From: Parafrankia irregularis
GTDB lineage: Bacteria; Actinomycetota; Actinomycetes; Frankiales; Frankiaceae
DNA length: 64,000 nucleotides
Reading direction: 5' to 3'
Assembly: GCF_001536285.1 (NCBI RefSeq)
Contig: NZ_FAOZ01000001.1
Location: 496,001 to 560,000, forward strand
Part shown: positions 9,726 through 18,615 of the stretch, in pieces
Numbering within the stretch: position 1 is the stretch's first letter
How the letters are laid out: every line of letters starts with the position of its first letter
Translations under genes and position numbers: made by a program
The notes under the pieces: generated by a model
The model's input: the letters and a program-made list of their open reading frames with translations, nothing else
The model's database searches: none
What the model was told of the DNA's origin: nothing

Positions 9726-10266
9726 CGTCGGGTGCCGGCCTTCCCGAGGGGCGCGAGGTGGGACGGATCCGGACGGCGCACGCGGACGACACCGACCGGC
9801 CTTCTCCGACCAACGCGCGAAACGCGTACAGAGTTCGTCGAACGGGCGGGACGGCCCGGATGCGCCTCGTGTGGACCCGTTCACCGTGACCGCCGGTACG
9901 GCGATTACGGCGAGCCACCGGGCACGCTCCGGGTAGGTGAAAGCGTAGACCGCCCCCGACGACGTCGCCGAGCCGACCGGGAAGCGTGTCACCCCACACG
10001 CACCGGGGCACGCGCGGCACGCCGCCCGGCTCCACATCATCCATGGACGGGTGGCAGGTCAGCGGCGGACCGCCGCCGATCGGGCACCCGGCAGGGACGA
10101 GACTTCCCCCGATCGGGGACGGAACACCCGAGGACACCGGGCCGACCACGGCGGCCGGCGGCCGGGTGAGCACCTCGACGAGGCCACGCCCGTCCGGCGG
10201 CTCACCCGCGCCGGTGGAACCCCGCCACCCACCAGGGGTGAGGACGAGGCACCCGGTGCCGGCAGG
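9726..10266. other. Gene-free stretch between ndk and mreB
   Basis: 541 bases, expected to carry the mreB promoter on the minus strand. Open frames here have no recognisable protein features and look like shadows of GC bias. I see no clear hairpin, repeat or operator. Confidence 0.5.
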
Positions 10267-10680
10267 TCAGCTCAGGCCGGGGAAGAACAGGTCGATCTCG
10301 CGCTTGGCCGACTCCGGCGAATCCGAGCCGTGCACGAGGTTCTGGCCGATCTCCAGCGCGAAGTCACCGCGCAGCGAACCGGGGACCGCCTTCACCGGGT
10401 CGGTGGCGCCGATGAGGCCACGCGCCGCCTCCGTCGCCCGCGGGCCCTCCGCCACCAGGGCGACCAGCGGGCCAGAGGTGATGAAGTCGACCAGCTCGCC
10501 GAAGAAGGGCTTGCTGGCGTGCTCGCCGTAGTGGGTCTCGGCGACCGAGCGCTCCAGCGTGCGCAGCTCCAGGGCGACGATCTTCAGCCCCTTGCGCTCG
10601 AGACGACCGATGACCTCACCGATGAGGCCACGGCTGACGCCGTCGGGCTTGACCAGGATGAGGGTGCGCTCGGAGGACAC
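10267..10680 (-). CDS. ndk: Nucleoside diphosphate kinase
   Basis: 137 residues, the normal length. The sequence runs [20 protein letters not shown] at the N-terminus and carries the catalytic phospho-histidine at H117 in [12 protein letters not shown]. It transfers the gamma phosphate from ATP to NDPs by a ping-pong mechanism in the cytoplasm. It sits between mreB and folC, as in Streptomyces. Confidence 0.97.
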   Translation of the reverse strand: MSSERTLILVKPDGVSRGLIGEVIGRLERKGLKIVALELRTLERSVAETHYGEHASKPFFGELVDFITSGPLVALVAEGPRATEAARGLIGATDPVKAVPGSLRGDFALEIGQNLVHGSDSPESAKREIDLFFPGLS

Positions 10681-10897
10681 GGGACTCCTTCAGACTCGTT
10701 TCGTCATCTTTGACGCGGGATGGCCGGACGGTCCGCGGCTACTGGCGCGACCGGTTGGCCCCTGGCAAACCTACAGGGTCCACGATCCGGACCGGCGCGC
10801 GCACTCCCCCGAGACCACCCGTCGGAGTGGCGCGACGGCGCGACGGCGCGGCGGTGCCACGGGCAGCGGCCGGTCAGCGGCCGATGGTCAGCGGCAG

Positions 10898-12247
10898 TCA
10901 GCGGCCGAGGAGACGGCGGGCCTCCCCCACCGTCACCAGTGAGCCGGTGACCAGCACTCCGGTGCCACCCAGCTCGCCTTCCTCCTCGGCCAGGCGCACC
11001 GCGGCGTCCAGCGCGTCGTCCAGACGCAGCGCCACCTCGACCCGGTCGGCGCCGAAGACATCCACCGCGACCGCCGCCAGATCGTCCGCCGGCATCGCCC
11101 GCGGCGAGGTGCTCTGCGTGATCACGACGTTGCTGAAGACCGGCTCCAACGCGGCGAGGATGCCATCCGCGTCCTTGTCGCCCAGGACGGCGACCACACC
11201 GACGAGGGACTCGAAGCCGAAGGCCTCGTCCACCGCGGCCGCGAGGGCCACGGCGCCGGCGACGTTGTGCGCGCCGTCCAGAACGATCGTCGGCGAACGC
11301 CGGACCACCTCAAGCCGGCCCGGCGAACTCGCCTGGGCGAACCCGGCGAGCACGGCGTCCGCGTCCAGCTGGTTCTGCCCACCGCCGAGGAAGGCCTCGA
11401 CTGCCGCCAGCGCCACCGCCGCGTTGTGCGCCTGATGCACGCCGTGCAGCGGCAGGAAGACCTCCTCGTAGGTCCCACCGAGGCCCCGCAGGGTCAGCAT
11501 CTGCCCGCCGACGGCGGCCCGCCGGCCGACGACACCGAACTCCAGGCCCTCCCGGGCGACCGTCGCGCCCAGCTCGGCGGCCCGGCGCAGCAGCACCTCC
11601 GCGGCGGGCAGCTGCTGCTGGGCCAGCACGAGCAGCGAGTCCGGCCGGATGATGCCGGCCTTCTCCGCCGCGACGGACTCGACCGTCGATCCGAGCTCCG
11701 GATGGTCCAGCGAGACCGGCGTGATCACCGCGACCGGGGCGTCGATGACGTTCGTCGCGTCCCAGGTGCCGCCCATCCCGACCTCGATCACGCCGACGTC
11801 CACCGGCGCGTCCGCGAAGGCGGAGAACGCCATCGCGGTGAGCAGCTCGAAGAAGGTGACCCGCTCGGCGTGTCGGGTGTCGACGAGCTCGGCGTACGGG
11901 ATCACGTCGTCGTAGGCGCGGGCGAACACCTCCGCGCTCGCGGGGGTGCCGTTGATGCTGATCCGCTCGGTGACCGTCTCCAGGTGCGGCGAGGTGTAGC
12001 GGCCGGGGCGCAGGCCGAACGCCTGCAGCAGGGCGTCGATCATCCGGGCCGTGGAGGTCTTGCCGTTCGTCCCGGTGATGTGGATCGACGGGAAGGACCG
12101 CTCGGGATGCCCCAGCAGGTCCACGAGATCCCGCATCCGCTCCAGATCGGGAAGCATCCGGTGCGGGAACCGCCCGGCGAGCGCCTTCTCCACCCTGGCG
12201 AGGCCGGCAGCGTCGTCCGGCGTGTTCCCCGTGCTCACGTCTGTCAC
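10898..12247 (-). CDS. folC: Folylpolyglutamate synthase / dihydrofolate synthase
   Basis: 449 residues. The Mur-ligase-type P-loop GTNGKTST is at 59-66, followed by YTSPHLETVTERI, the FFELLTAMAF segment, EVGMGGTWDATN and DGAHNVAGA in the C-terminal domain. It adds glutamate to dihydropteroate and folates in an ATP-dependent reaction. It starts with a GTG; an internal GTG four codons later is an alternative. In Streptomyces valS lies between clpX and folC; here only about 200 bases separate them and no valS is present. Confidence 0.96.
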   Translation of the reverse strand: MTDVSTGNTPDDAAGLARVEKALAGRFPHRMLPDLERMRDLVDLLGHPERSFPSIHITGTNGKTSTARMIDALLQAFGLRPGRYTSPHLETVTERISINGTPASAEVFARAYDDVIPYAELVDTRHAERVTFFELLTAMAFSAFADAPVDVGVIEVGMGGTWDATNVIDAPVAVITPVSLDHPELGSTVESVAAEKAGIIRPDSLLVLAQQQLPAAEVLLRRAAELGATVAREGLEFGVVGRRAAVGGQMLTLRGLGGTYEEVFLPLHGVHQAHNAAVALAAVEAFLGGGQNQLDADAVLAGFAQASSPGRLEVVRRSPTIVLDGAHNVAGAVALAAAVDEAFGFESLVGVVAVLGDKDADGILAALEPVFSNVVITQSTSPRAMPADDLAAVAVDVFGADRVEVALRLDDALDAAVRLAEEEGELGGTGVLVTGSLVTVGEARRLLGR

Positions 12248-12446
12248 GGTGCCGAGGTTATGGCATCACCGAAGCGGCCTCTTCCCCGCGGGAGACAGCC
12301 GCGCAGGTCGCCGGCCTCCGAACGCCGGCCGCCCCGGCGCGCCGCGGTCAGTTGCTCCGCGACTCGCCGGGGCGGATGTCCGCCGATCAGGCCGCCGGGT
12401 CAGACCACCGCCGCGTGGCGAGGCCCCGCCCGCACGGCCCCGCGGG

Positions 12447-13742
12447 TCAGGCCGACTTCTCCTGGCGGCCCGGGTTGCGCTTGGAGGCGGCGACGTCCCG
12501 TGGCACCAGGGTGGGGTTGACGTGCTCCAGCACGACCTCGCGGGTGATGACCGCGCGGGCGACGTCCTTGCGGCTCGGGATGTCGTACATCACCGAGAGC
12601 AGGACCTCCTCCATGATCGCGCGCAGGCCACGGGCACCGGTGCCCCGCAGGATCGCCTGGTCGGCGATGGCCTCCAGTGCGTCGGTCGTGAAGTCGAGGT
12701 CCACGCCGTCCAGTTCGAACAGCCGCTTGTACTGGCGGACCAGGGCGTTCTTCGGCTCGGTGAGGATGCGGATCAGCGCCTCGCGGTCGAGGTTGGAGAC
12801 GCTGGTGATGATCGGCAGCCGGCCGATGAACTCCGGGATCATTCCGTACTTGAGCAGGTCCTCCGGCATGATGTCGCCGAAGACGTCCGAGGAGTCCGGG
12901 TCGTCCTTGCCGTGGAGCACCGCGCGGAAGCCCAGGGACTTCTTGCCGATCCGGGATTCGATGATGCGGTCGAGCCCGGCGAAGGCACCCCCCACGATGA
13001 ACAGCACGTTCGTCGTGTCGATCTGGATGAACTCCTGGTGCGGATGCTTCCGACCACCCTGCGGCGGGACGCTCGCGGTCGTTCCCTCAAGAATCTTCAG
13101 CAGCGCCTGCTGCACACCTTCGCCGGAGACGTCCCGGGTGATACTGGGATTCTCCGACTTGCGGGCGATCTTATCGACCTCGTCGATGTAGATGATGCCC
13201 GTCTCGGCCTTCTTGACGTCATAGTCGGCGGCCTGGATGAGTTTGAGAAGAATGTTCTCGACATCCTCGCCCACATAGCCCGCCTCGGTCAGCGCGGTCG
13301 CGTCGGCGATGGCGAACGGGACGTTCAGCATGCGGGCCAGGGTCTGGGCTAGCAGGGTCTTGCCACAGCCCGTGGGGCCCAGCAGCAGGATGTTGCTCTT
13401 CGCGAGCTCGACCTCGCTCTTCGCCGCGTCACCGCTGGAGGAGCTGCCCGCCTGCACCCGCTTGTAGTGATTGTAGACGGCTACCGACAGCGTCTTCTTC
13501 GCGGCCTCCTGGCCGACGACGTAGCCGTCGAGGAACTCGTAGATCTCCCGGGGCTTGGGCAGTTCCTCCCACTTCAGCTCCGAGGACTCGGAGAGCTCCT
13601 CCTCGATGATCTCGTTGCAGAGGTCGATGCACTCATCGCAGATGTAGACGCCTGGGCCAGCGATGAGCTTCTTCACCTGCTTCTGCGACTTACCGCAGAA
13701 GGAGCACTTGAGCAGGTCACCGCCATCACCGATGCGTGCCAC
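12447..13742 (-). CDS. clpX: ClpX, ATPase subunit of the Clp protease
   Basis: 431 residues from GTG ([20 protein letters not shown]). The zinc-binding domain has C13, C16, C35 and C38. The Walker A motif GPTGCGKT is at 122-129, Walker B is [11 protein letters not shown], and the C-terminal domain carries the sensor-2 segment [13 protein letters not shown]. The pore loop region reads GYVGEDVEN. The SLGF motif in the place of the ClpP-docking IGF loop is common in actinobacteria. It unfolds tagged substrates and feeds them to ClpP, encoded just upstream. The open frame extends beyond 13742, but that part is unlike ClpX. Confidence 0.97.
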   Translation of the reverse strand: MARIGDGGDLLKCSFCGKSQKQVKKLIAGPGVYICDECIDLCNEIIEEELSESSELKWEELPKPREIYEFLDGYVVGQEAAKKTLSVAVYNHYKRVQAGSSSSGDAAKSEVELAKSNILLLGPTGCGKTLLAQTLARMLNVPFAIADATALTEAGYVGEDVENILLKLIQAADYDVKKAETGIIYIDEVDKIARKSENPSITRDVSGEGVQQALLKILEGTTASVPPQGGRKHPHQEFIQIDTTNVLFIVGGAFAGLDRIIESRIGKKSLGFRAVLHGKDDPDSSDVFGDIMPEDLLKYGMIPEFIGRLPIITSVSNLDREALIRILTEPKNALVRQYKRLFELDGVDLDFTTDALEAIADQAILRGTGARGLRAIMEEVLLSVMYDIPSRKDVARAVITREVVLEHVNPTLVPRDVAASKRNPGRQEKSA

Positions 13743-14132
13743 CGAGGACTCAGTCCCTTCGTCCAGACGATGGTGTCGCCTGCGTGTCGGGGGCGGTGCG
13801 CACCGCCCGGTCGTCGCGTGTCTGCCTGTATCCGTCCTCGTGGGGACGGTACCCCGCGGGGGCGTCCGGTGAGAGCCCAATCGCTGGGCTCATACCGGTC
13901 AGCCTACGGTCATCGGAGGCGTCCCCGCTCGTCCACACAGCCCGTTCGGCGTCACAGCACGATCGGGTGTCCGAATTGAGAGGTGGTGATGCCAATGCGT
14001 CGCACCTGGCCCGCCACCGAGGAGCCTGCCGGGTGAAACCGGCAGACCCACCGGAGACCACAGCCATGGCCTGCCCGACCCCCGCCGGGCCCGCGGGAAG
14101 GCAGGCCCGGCGACGCCGCACGCGACCCGGGT
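13743..14132. other. Gene-free stretch between clpP2-type gene and clpX
   Basis: 390 bases, likely holding the clpX promoter. It contains a small hairpin (GAGCCCA at 13873-13879 pairing with TGGGCTC at 13885-13891) about 130 bases before the clpX start. No gene is supported. Confidence 0.45.
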
Positions 14133-14777
14133 TCAGCGCGCTGCGGCGAGCCGCGAGGACTTCCGGGTCTTGATCACTTCGTCGATGAGGCCGTACTCCT
14201 TGGCCTCCTCGGAGCTGAGGATCTTGTCGCGCTCGATGTCCTTGCGGATGTCCTCTTCGTTACGACCGGTGTGCTCGGCGAGCATCCGCTCCAGCAGCGT
14301 GCGCATCCGCAGGATCTCGCGCGCCTGGATCTCGATGTCGCTCGACTGGCCCTCACCCTGCGCGGACGGCTGGTGGATGAGGATCCGGCTGTTCTGCAGC
14401 GCGAACCGCTTACCGGGCGTACCCGCCGCGAGCAGCACCGCCGCCGCCGACGCCGCCTGGCCCATGCAGATCGTCTGGATGTCAGGCCGGACGAACTGCA
14501 TCGTGTCGTAGATGGCGGTCAGCGAGGTGAACGAGCCACCCGGCGAGTTGATGTAGATCGAGATGTCGCGGTCCGGGTCCTCGGACTCCAGGAACAGCAG
14601 CTGCGCCATCACGTCGTTCGCCGACGTGTCGTCGATGGGGGCGCCGAGGAAGACGATCCGCTCCTTCAGGAGCTTCGAGTACGGATCCATGCCGTACTCG
14701 CCGCGGGACGTCTTCTCGATGATGTTGGGGAGGACGTACCGGCTCTGCGGCCCGTAGTAGCCCTGTGATCCGTACAT
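14133..14777 (-). CDS. clpP2: ATP-dependent Clp protease proteolytic subunit, ClpP2-like
   Basis: 214 residues with GGAGG seven bases before the ATG. The catalytic triad is visible as S110 ([14 protein letters not shown]), H135 (RILIHQPS) and D184 (IERDKILS). The sequence around the serine and the tail [19 protein letters not shown] match the actinobacterial ClpP2 type rather than ClpP1. Actinobacterial ClpP1 and ClpP2 form a mixed tetradecamer gated by ClpX or ClpC. It follows the ClpP1-type gene by 73 bases and is likely co-transcribed. Confidence 0.95.
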   Translation of the reverse strand: MYGSQGYYGPQSRYVLPNIIEKTSRGEYGMDPYSKLLKERIVFLGAPIDDTSANDVMAQLLFLESEDPDRDISIYINSPGGSFTSLTAIYDTMQFVRPDIQTICMGQAASAAAVLLAAGTPGKRFALQNSRILIHQPSAQGEGQSSDIEIQAREILRMRTLLERMLAEHTGRNEEDIRKDIERDKILSSEEAKEYGLIDEVIKTRKSSRLAAAR

Positions 14778-14850
14778 GGTGACTGCCTCCGAGGAGAGCG
14801 GGTGACGAGGGTCGGGACTTCTCCGGCGGCTTGCGGCCGTTGGGGGTACG

Positions 14851-15618
14851 TCAGCTCACCGGGCCTTCGCTGGGAACCTGGCGGGCCCGCTGGACGACGT
14901 GGTCCACGAAGCCGTAGTCCTTCGCTTCATCGGCGGTGAACCACCGGTCGCGGTCGGAGTCACGCTCGATCTGCTCGACCGGCTGACCCGTGTGGAACGC
15001 GATGCGCTCCTGCATCATCCGCTTCGTGTACAGCATCTGCTCAGCCTGGATCGCGATGTCGGAGGCCGTACCGCCGATGCCGCCGGAAGGCTGGTGCATC
15101 ATGATCCGCGCGTGCGGCAGCGAGTAACGCTTGCCCGGCGCACCCGCGCAGAGCAGGAACTGGCCCATCGACGCGGCAAGGCCCAGCGAGACCGTGGCGA
15201 CGTCGTTCTCCACGTACTGCATGGTGTCGTAGATCGCCATGCCGGCGCTCACCGATCCACCGGGCGAGTTGATGTAAAGGAAGATGTCCCGCTGCGGGTC
15301 CTCGGCGTTGAGCAGCAGCAGCTGCGCACAGATCGCGTTGGCGATCGAGTCCTCCACCACCGAACCAAGGAAGATGATCCGCTCGCGGAGCAGCCGGTTG
15401 AACACCTGCTCGTCGAAGCCGGGACCGCTCTGGCCGGGAGAGCGCAGACTCGGGCCCGGGACAGCCAGGCGAGGGGCGGCGATGTCACTCACAGTCGGAT
15501 CCTCGGCTTCCTTTGGCGGCATCTGATTGACCGGCTCGACACTATCTGTGACCCGAGCCGGTTCCGGTGCTTCTCCCTCGATGTTCGCGCTGGGCGTGAG
15601 GCTGGGCCAGTCCGGCAT
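14851..15618 (-). CDS. clpP1: ATP-dependent Clp protease proteolytic subunit, ClpP1-like
   Basis: 255 residues, longer than the usual about 200 because of an N-terminal extension of some 60 residues rich in Pro and Glu. The ATG at 15618 has GGAG seven bases upstream; the ATG at 15522 is an alternative that would shorten the extension. The catalytic serine is S150 ([11 protein letters not shown]) and the histidine H175 ([10 protein letters not shown]), with [20 protein letters not shown] near the end, typical of ClpP1. The extension may be a propeptide removed on maturation, as in other ClpPs. Confidence 0.94.
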   Translation of the reverse strand: MPDWPSLTPSANIEGEAPEPARVTDSVEPVNQMPPKEAEDPTVSDIAAPRLAVPGPSLRSPGQSGPGFDEQVFNRLLRERIIFLGSVVEDSIANAICAQLLLLNAEDPQRDIFLYINSPGGSVSAGMAIYDTMQYVENDVATVSLGLAASMGQFLLCAGAPGKRYSLPHARIMMHQPSGGIGGTASDIAIQAEQMLYTKRMMQERIAFHTGQPVEQIERDSDRDRWFTADEAKDYGFVDHVVQRARQVPSEGPVS

Positions 15619-15789
15619 CCCTGTGCTCCGAGCACCTACGGACCCGAGCCGGAGCCCACAGCGTGCCCTGCGGTGTCCACCTGTGGTTCCCGGACACGCG
15701 GACGGCCCCCGGCGCCCGGTCCATCAGGACCGAATTCCGGAGGCCGCCCCACAACGCCGCGTCAGGCCCGGAAACGCCCGGGCCCGCCA

Positions 15790-17268
15790 CTACTTCGAAT
15801 CGCCCGCGTCCGCCTCGGCGTCGCCCGCATCGCTCTGAGCGTCGGAGTCGGCGTCAGCGGCCGCGGCCACCGGGCCCGCCGCGCCCGTCGGAAGCTCCTC
15901 GGCGTCAAGCTCGTCGGAGATGTCCACGACGTCGTCACCCTCGTCAGCCGACGGCCGACGCGGCAGGTGCAACTCCACCGGGTTTCCCTCGGAGTCGACG
16001 ACCTTCACGTTCTCCAACAGCAGGAACAGCGCCTTCGTCCGGAGCACGTCCGCCATCAGGGCGGTCAGGCCCTCACCCTGCGCCAGGTGCTGGGCGTACT
16101 GATCCGGCTGCACACCGGCCCGCTGCGCCCGCATCAGGATCTGCTCCATCAGCTCGCCCTGGTCCAGCCCGATCGACTCCGCGTCGATCACCGCGTCCAG
16201 GATGAACTGCGACCGGATCGCCTTACCGGCCGAGTCACGCACCTCGGAGTCGAACTCCTCCGCGGACTGCCCCAGGGTCTCCAGGTAGGCCGCCCGGTCC
16301 GTCCCCATGTGCTCCAGCTCGTGCGACAGGCGGTGCTCACGCGCCTCCAGCTCGCCCGCCAGCACCGACTCCGGAACCGGCACCTCGACCAGCTCGACCA
16401 GCTTGTCGAGCAGCTTCTCGCGGGCCTCGCCCAGCTGCTCCTGCTTCCGGACGGTCTCCAGCCGGGTCCGAACATCCGCACGCAGCTCGTCCAGAGTGTC
16501 GAACTCGCTGGCCGTCGTGGCGAAATCGTCGTCGAACTCCGGGAGCTCCTTCTCCTTCACCCCACGGACAACCGCCGTGACCTGGGCCGTCCGCCCGGCG
16601 TACTCGCCGGCGAGCAGCTCGGTGTCGAAGGTGCGCTCGTCGCCGTCCGAAGCACCGGTGATCGCCTCATCGATGCCGTCGATCAGGTTCCCGCTGCCCA
16701 CCTCGTACGACATCCCGGTGGCCGTGGCGTCCTCGATGGCCTCGCCGTCCACCGACGCGGACAGGTCCAGCGACACGAAGTCGCCCTCCTGCACCGCACG
16801 CTCCACCGGCTTCAGGACCGCGAACCGGTCGCGCAGAGTACCGAGGTACTCCTCGACCTTCTCGTCCGACACGACCGCCGGCTCGACAACCAGCTCCAGG
16901 TCGCCGAACTCCGGCAGCGTCACATCCGGACGGACATCCACCTCGGCGGTGAACACCAGCTGAGCGCCGTCGGCGAACTCGGTGATGTCCACCTCCGGCC
17001 GCGACAGGACGTCGACCTCCTCGGCCTGGACAGCCTCCGAGTACAGGCGCGGCAGCGCCTCCTGGATCGCCTCGTCAAGGATCACACCCCGCCCGAGGCG
17101 CTGGTCGAGGATGCGCGGCGGAACCTTGCCCGGGCGGAACCCGCTGACACGCACCTGACGCGCCAGCTTGCGGTAGGTGGCATCGACGGACGGCTTGAGC
17201 TCGTCGAAGGGCACCTCGACGGTCAGCTTGACCCGGGTAGGACTGAGGGTCTCCTTGGTGGCCTTCAC
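15790..17268 (-). CDS. tig: Trigger factor, ribosome-associated chaperone and prolyl isomerase
   Basis: 492 residues from a GTG (VKATKETLSPTRVKLTVEVP) with AGGAG 11 bases upstream. The N-terminal ribosome-binding domain carries the signature GFRPGKVPPRIL. The FKBP-type isomerase domain begins near EGDFVSLDLSASVDGE, and the C-terminal helical chaperone domain is followed by an acidic Asp/Ala-rich tail of about 50 residues. It binds nascent chains at the exit tunnel. It lies directly upstream of clpP1-clpP2-clpX, the usual actinobacterial arrangement. Confidence 0.95.
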   Translation of the reverse strand: MKATKETLSPTRVKLTVEVPFDELKPSVDATYRKLARQVRVSGFRPGKVPPRILDQRLGRGVILDEAIQEALPRLYSEAVQAEEVDVLSRPEVDITEFADGAQLVFTAEVDVRPDVTLPEFGDLELVVEPAVVSDEKVEEYLGTLRDRFAVLKPVERAVQEGDFVSLDLSASVDGEAIEDATATGMSYEVGSGNLIDGIDEAITGASDGDERTFDTELLAGEYAGRTAQVTAVVRGVKEKELPEFDDDFATTASEFDTLDELRADVRTRLETVRKQEQLGEAREKLLDKLVELVEVPVPESVLAGELEAREHRLSHELEHMGTDRAAYLETLGQSAEEFDSEVRDSAGKAIRSQFILDAVIDAESIGLDQGELMEQILMRAQRAGVQPDQYAQHLAQGEGLTALMADVLRTKALFLLLENVKVVDSEGNPVELHLPRRPSADEGDDVVDISDELDAEELPTGAAGPVAAAADADSDAQSDAGDAEADAGDSK

Positions 17269-17323
17269 GGCGCGGCGGTCTCCTGGTACGACGTCGGACG
17301 GGGTGATGCGCCGAGAGTATCGG

Positions 17324-17396
17324 TCGGGGCGGGGAGACTCGAACTCCCGATCTCCTGCACCCAAAGCAGGCGCGCTAGCCACTACGCTACGCCCCG
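17324..17396 (-). tRNA. tRNA-Pro (anticodon TGG)
   Basis: The minus strand folds into a full cloverleaf: a 7-bp acceptor stem CGGGGCG/CGCCCCG, a D arm with TAGTGGCTA, an anticodon stem CCTGC/GCAGG with loop TTTGGGT, and a T arm GGGAG-TTCGAGT-CTCCC. CCA is not encoded. It lies just upstream of tig. Confidence 0.95.
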
Positions 17397-17444
17397 AGGC
17401 GTTGCATCCCCATCCTACGGGGTAAGCTCGTCCTCATCACCAAC

Positions 17445-17515
17445 GCGGGTGTAGCTCAATGGCAGAGCCCCAGCCTTCCAAGCTGGCCATGCCGGTTCGA
17501 TCCCGGTCACCCGCT
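17445..17515 (+). tRNA. tRNA-Gly (anticodon TCC)
   Basis: Cloverleaf on the plus strand: acceptor stem GCGGGTG/CACCCGC, D arm GCTC-AATGGCA-GAGC, anticodon stem CCAGC/GCTGG with loop CTTCCAA, and T loop TTCGATC. CCA is not encoded. It diverges from tRNA-Pro, 48 bases away. Confidence 0.95.
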
Positions 17516-17533
17516 CGAGCTGGGATTCCTATG

Positions 17534-17554
17534 CCCAAAGCCTTTGGCTTTGGG
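17534..17554 (+). terminator. Hairpin downstream of tRNA-Gly
   Basis: Perfect 9-bp stem CCCAAAGCC / GGCTTTGGG with a TTT loop, 18 bases after the tRNA. No long T run follows, but the position suits termination or 3' processing of the tRNA transcript. Confidence 0.6.
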
Positions 17555-17574
17555 CCTTTGGCCGTTATTTCGTC

Positions 17575-17905
17575 GGGGGGCGTTGCCCCCCGGAGCCCCC
17601 CTGCCGCTGGCGGGGTGGGGGGCCCGGGCGGTTGGAGTGTGGTGGGTGTGCTGGGGTTTCGGGGGCGAGGCCCCCGGACCCCCCAAACTGCCTGAGCCGC
17701 TGGGGTTTCGGGGCGGTGCCCCGGACCCCCAAACCCCCTGGCCCGCCGGGGTTTCGGGGCGGTGCCCCGGACCCCCCAAACCCTCTGGCCCGCTGGGGTT
17801 TCGGGGCGGTGCCCCGGACCCCCCGAACCGCCTGAGCCGCTGGGGTTTCGGGGCGGTGTCCCGGGGCCCCGAACCCTTGGGGCGCTGGGGTTTTTCGGGG
17901 TGGTG
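17575..17905. repeat. Tandem 47-bp hairpin repeats
   Basis: Five and a half units begin with TGGGGTTTCGGGG at 17652, 17701, 17747, 17794, 17841 and 17886 (spacing 49, 46, 47, 47, 45). Most units hold GGGGCGGTGCCCC, a 5-bp stem with a 3-base loop, then GGACCCCC and a variable CTGGCCCGC or CTGAGCCGC segment. A related hairpin, GGGGGGC-GTT-GCCCCCC, precedes the array at 17575-17591. Open frames through the array on both strands are Pro/Gly/Arg-rich artefacts of the repeat. The rest of the interval up to about 18615 shows no gene. Confidence 0.85.
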
Positions 17906-18615
17906 ACCTTGGATCTCCGTTGGCCGTTGAGGTGGCGGGGTCTTGGGGTGAAGGTCCTGAGCTGGTGGGTTTCGGCGTGTGGGTCGTGCCGGTGAAGCCG
18001 GTTCGGGGGTGGGGCGGCTTGCGTTGGACCGCCTTACCCGAAGCCTCTTTCCTGAGCTGGTCTTGTGCCCTGAGCTGAATGTTCGGGCCGGTCGTCGTAT
18101 CGGGGGCGGCGGAGCCGGGCTTCTCGGCGTTGGAGAGCGTCCAGACGGATCGGTTCGGCACTCTCCGAGATCTGTCGGGTGCGGAACGTTGCCAGGATCC
18201 AGGCGGCCGGAATCGCCCCGGAACGGCCGGGTGGTGGCGAACCTCCCGACTCGGGGGCTCCCCGCCAGATGGCCGGGTGCGCAGGGCCGCCGACTCGGTG
18301 GCGGACCACTGGAGTGACCGACCATCCCATGGCGGATGGTTGTGCGTTGATTGTCGCCAGTTTTGCACATGTTGGGGGTTCCCGGCGGCACCCCTGGGGC
18401 GAAGTCGACACTTTCCGTGGTCGATCGCATCACCTTTGTGATCCCGGGGGCCCCGGGGCGACTCCGGCCGTCCGGGCGCTTCGGGGTGCTTCGGGTCGCT
18501 TCGCCTGTACGGGGCGATCTGGGAGTTTTCGGCGGCCGGGCAGGTCAGGGGGCCGCACGGGACCCTGGTGGGTGGCGTGTGTGCAGGTCCTGGTGGGGGC
18601 CATGGCGGCCGTAGG
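17906..18615. other. Gene-free stretch after the tandem repeats
   Basis: About 710 bases with no convincing coding signal. Open frames on both strands are rich in Arg, Pro and Gly without domains. It probably carries the promoter of the methyltransferase gene that follows. I see no clear motif. Confidence 0.4.

Noticed and set aside
9694-10173. 159-codon minus-strand frame overlapping the start of mreB
   Set aside because: It overlaps mreB in another frame, has no recognisable sequence and no ribosome site.
14899-17454. 851-codon open frame on the plus strand opposite clpP1 and tig
   Set aside because: It is antisense to genes with clear families and motifs; its sequence is His/Arg/Leu/Gln-rich without domains, the usual shadow in GC-rich DNA.
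17641-17905. Possible CRISPR array
   Set aside because: The units are contiguous tandem repeats with no unique spacers of constant length, and no cas gene is present.
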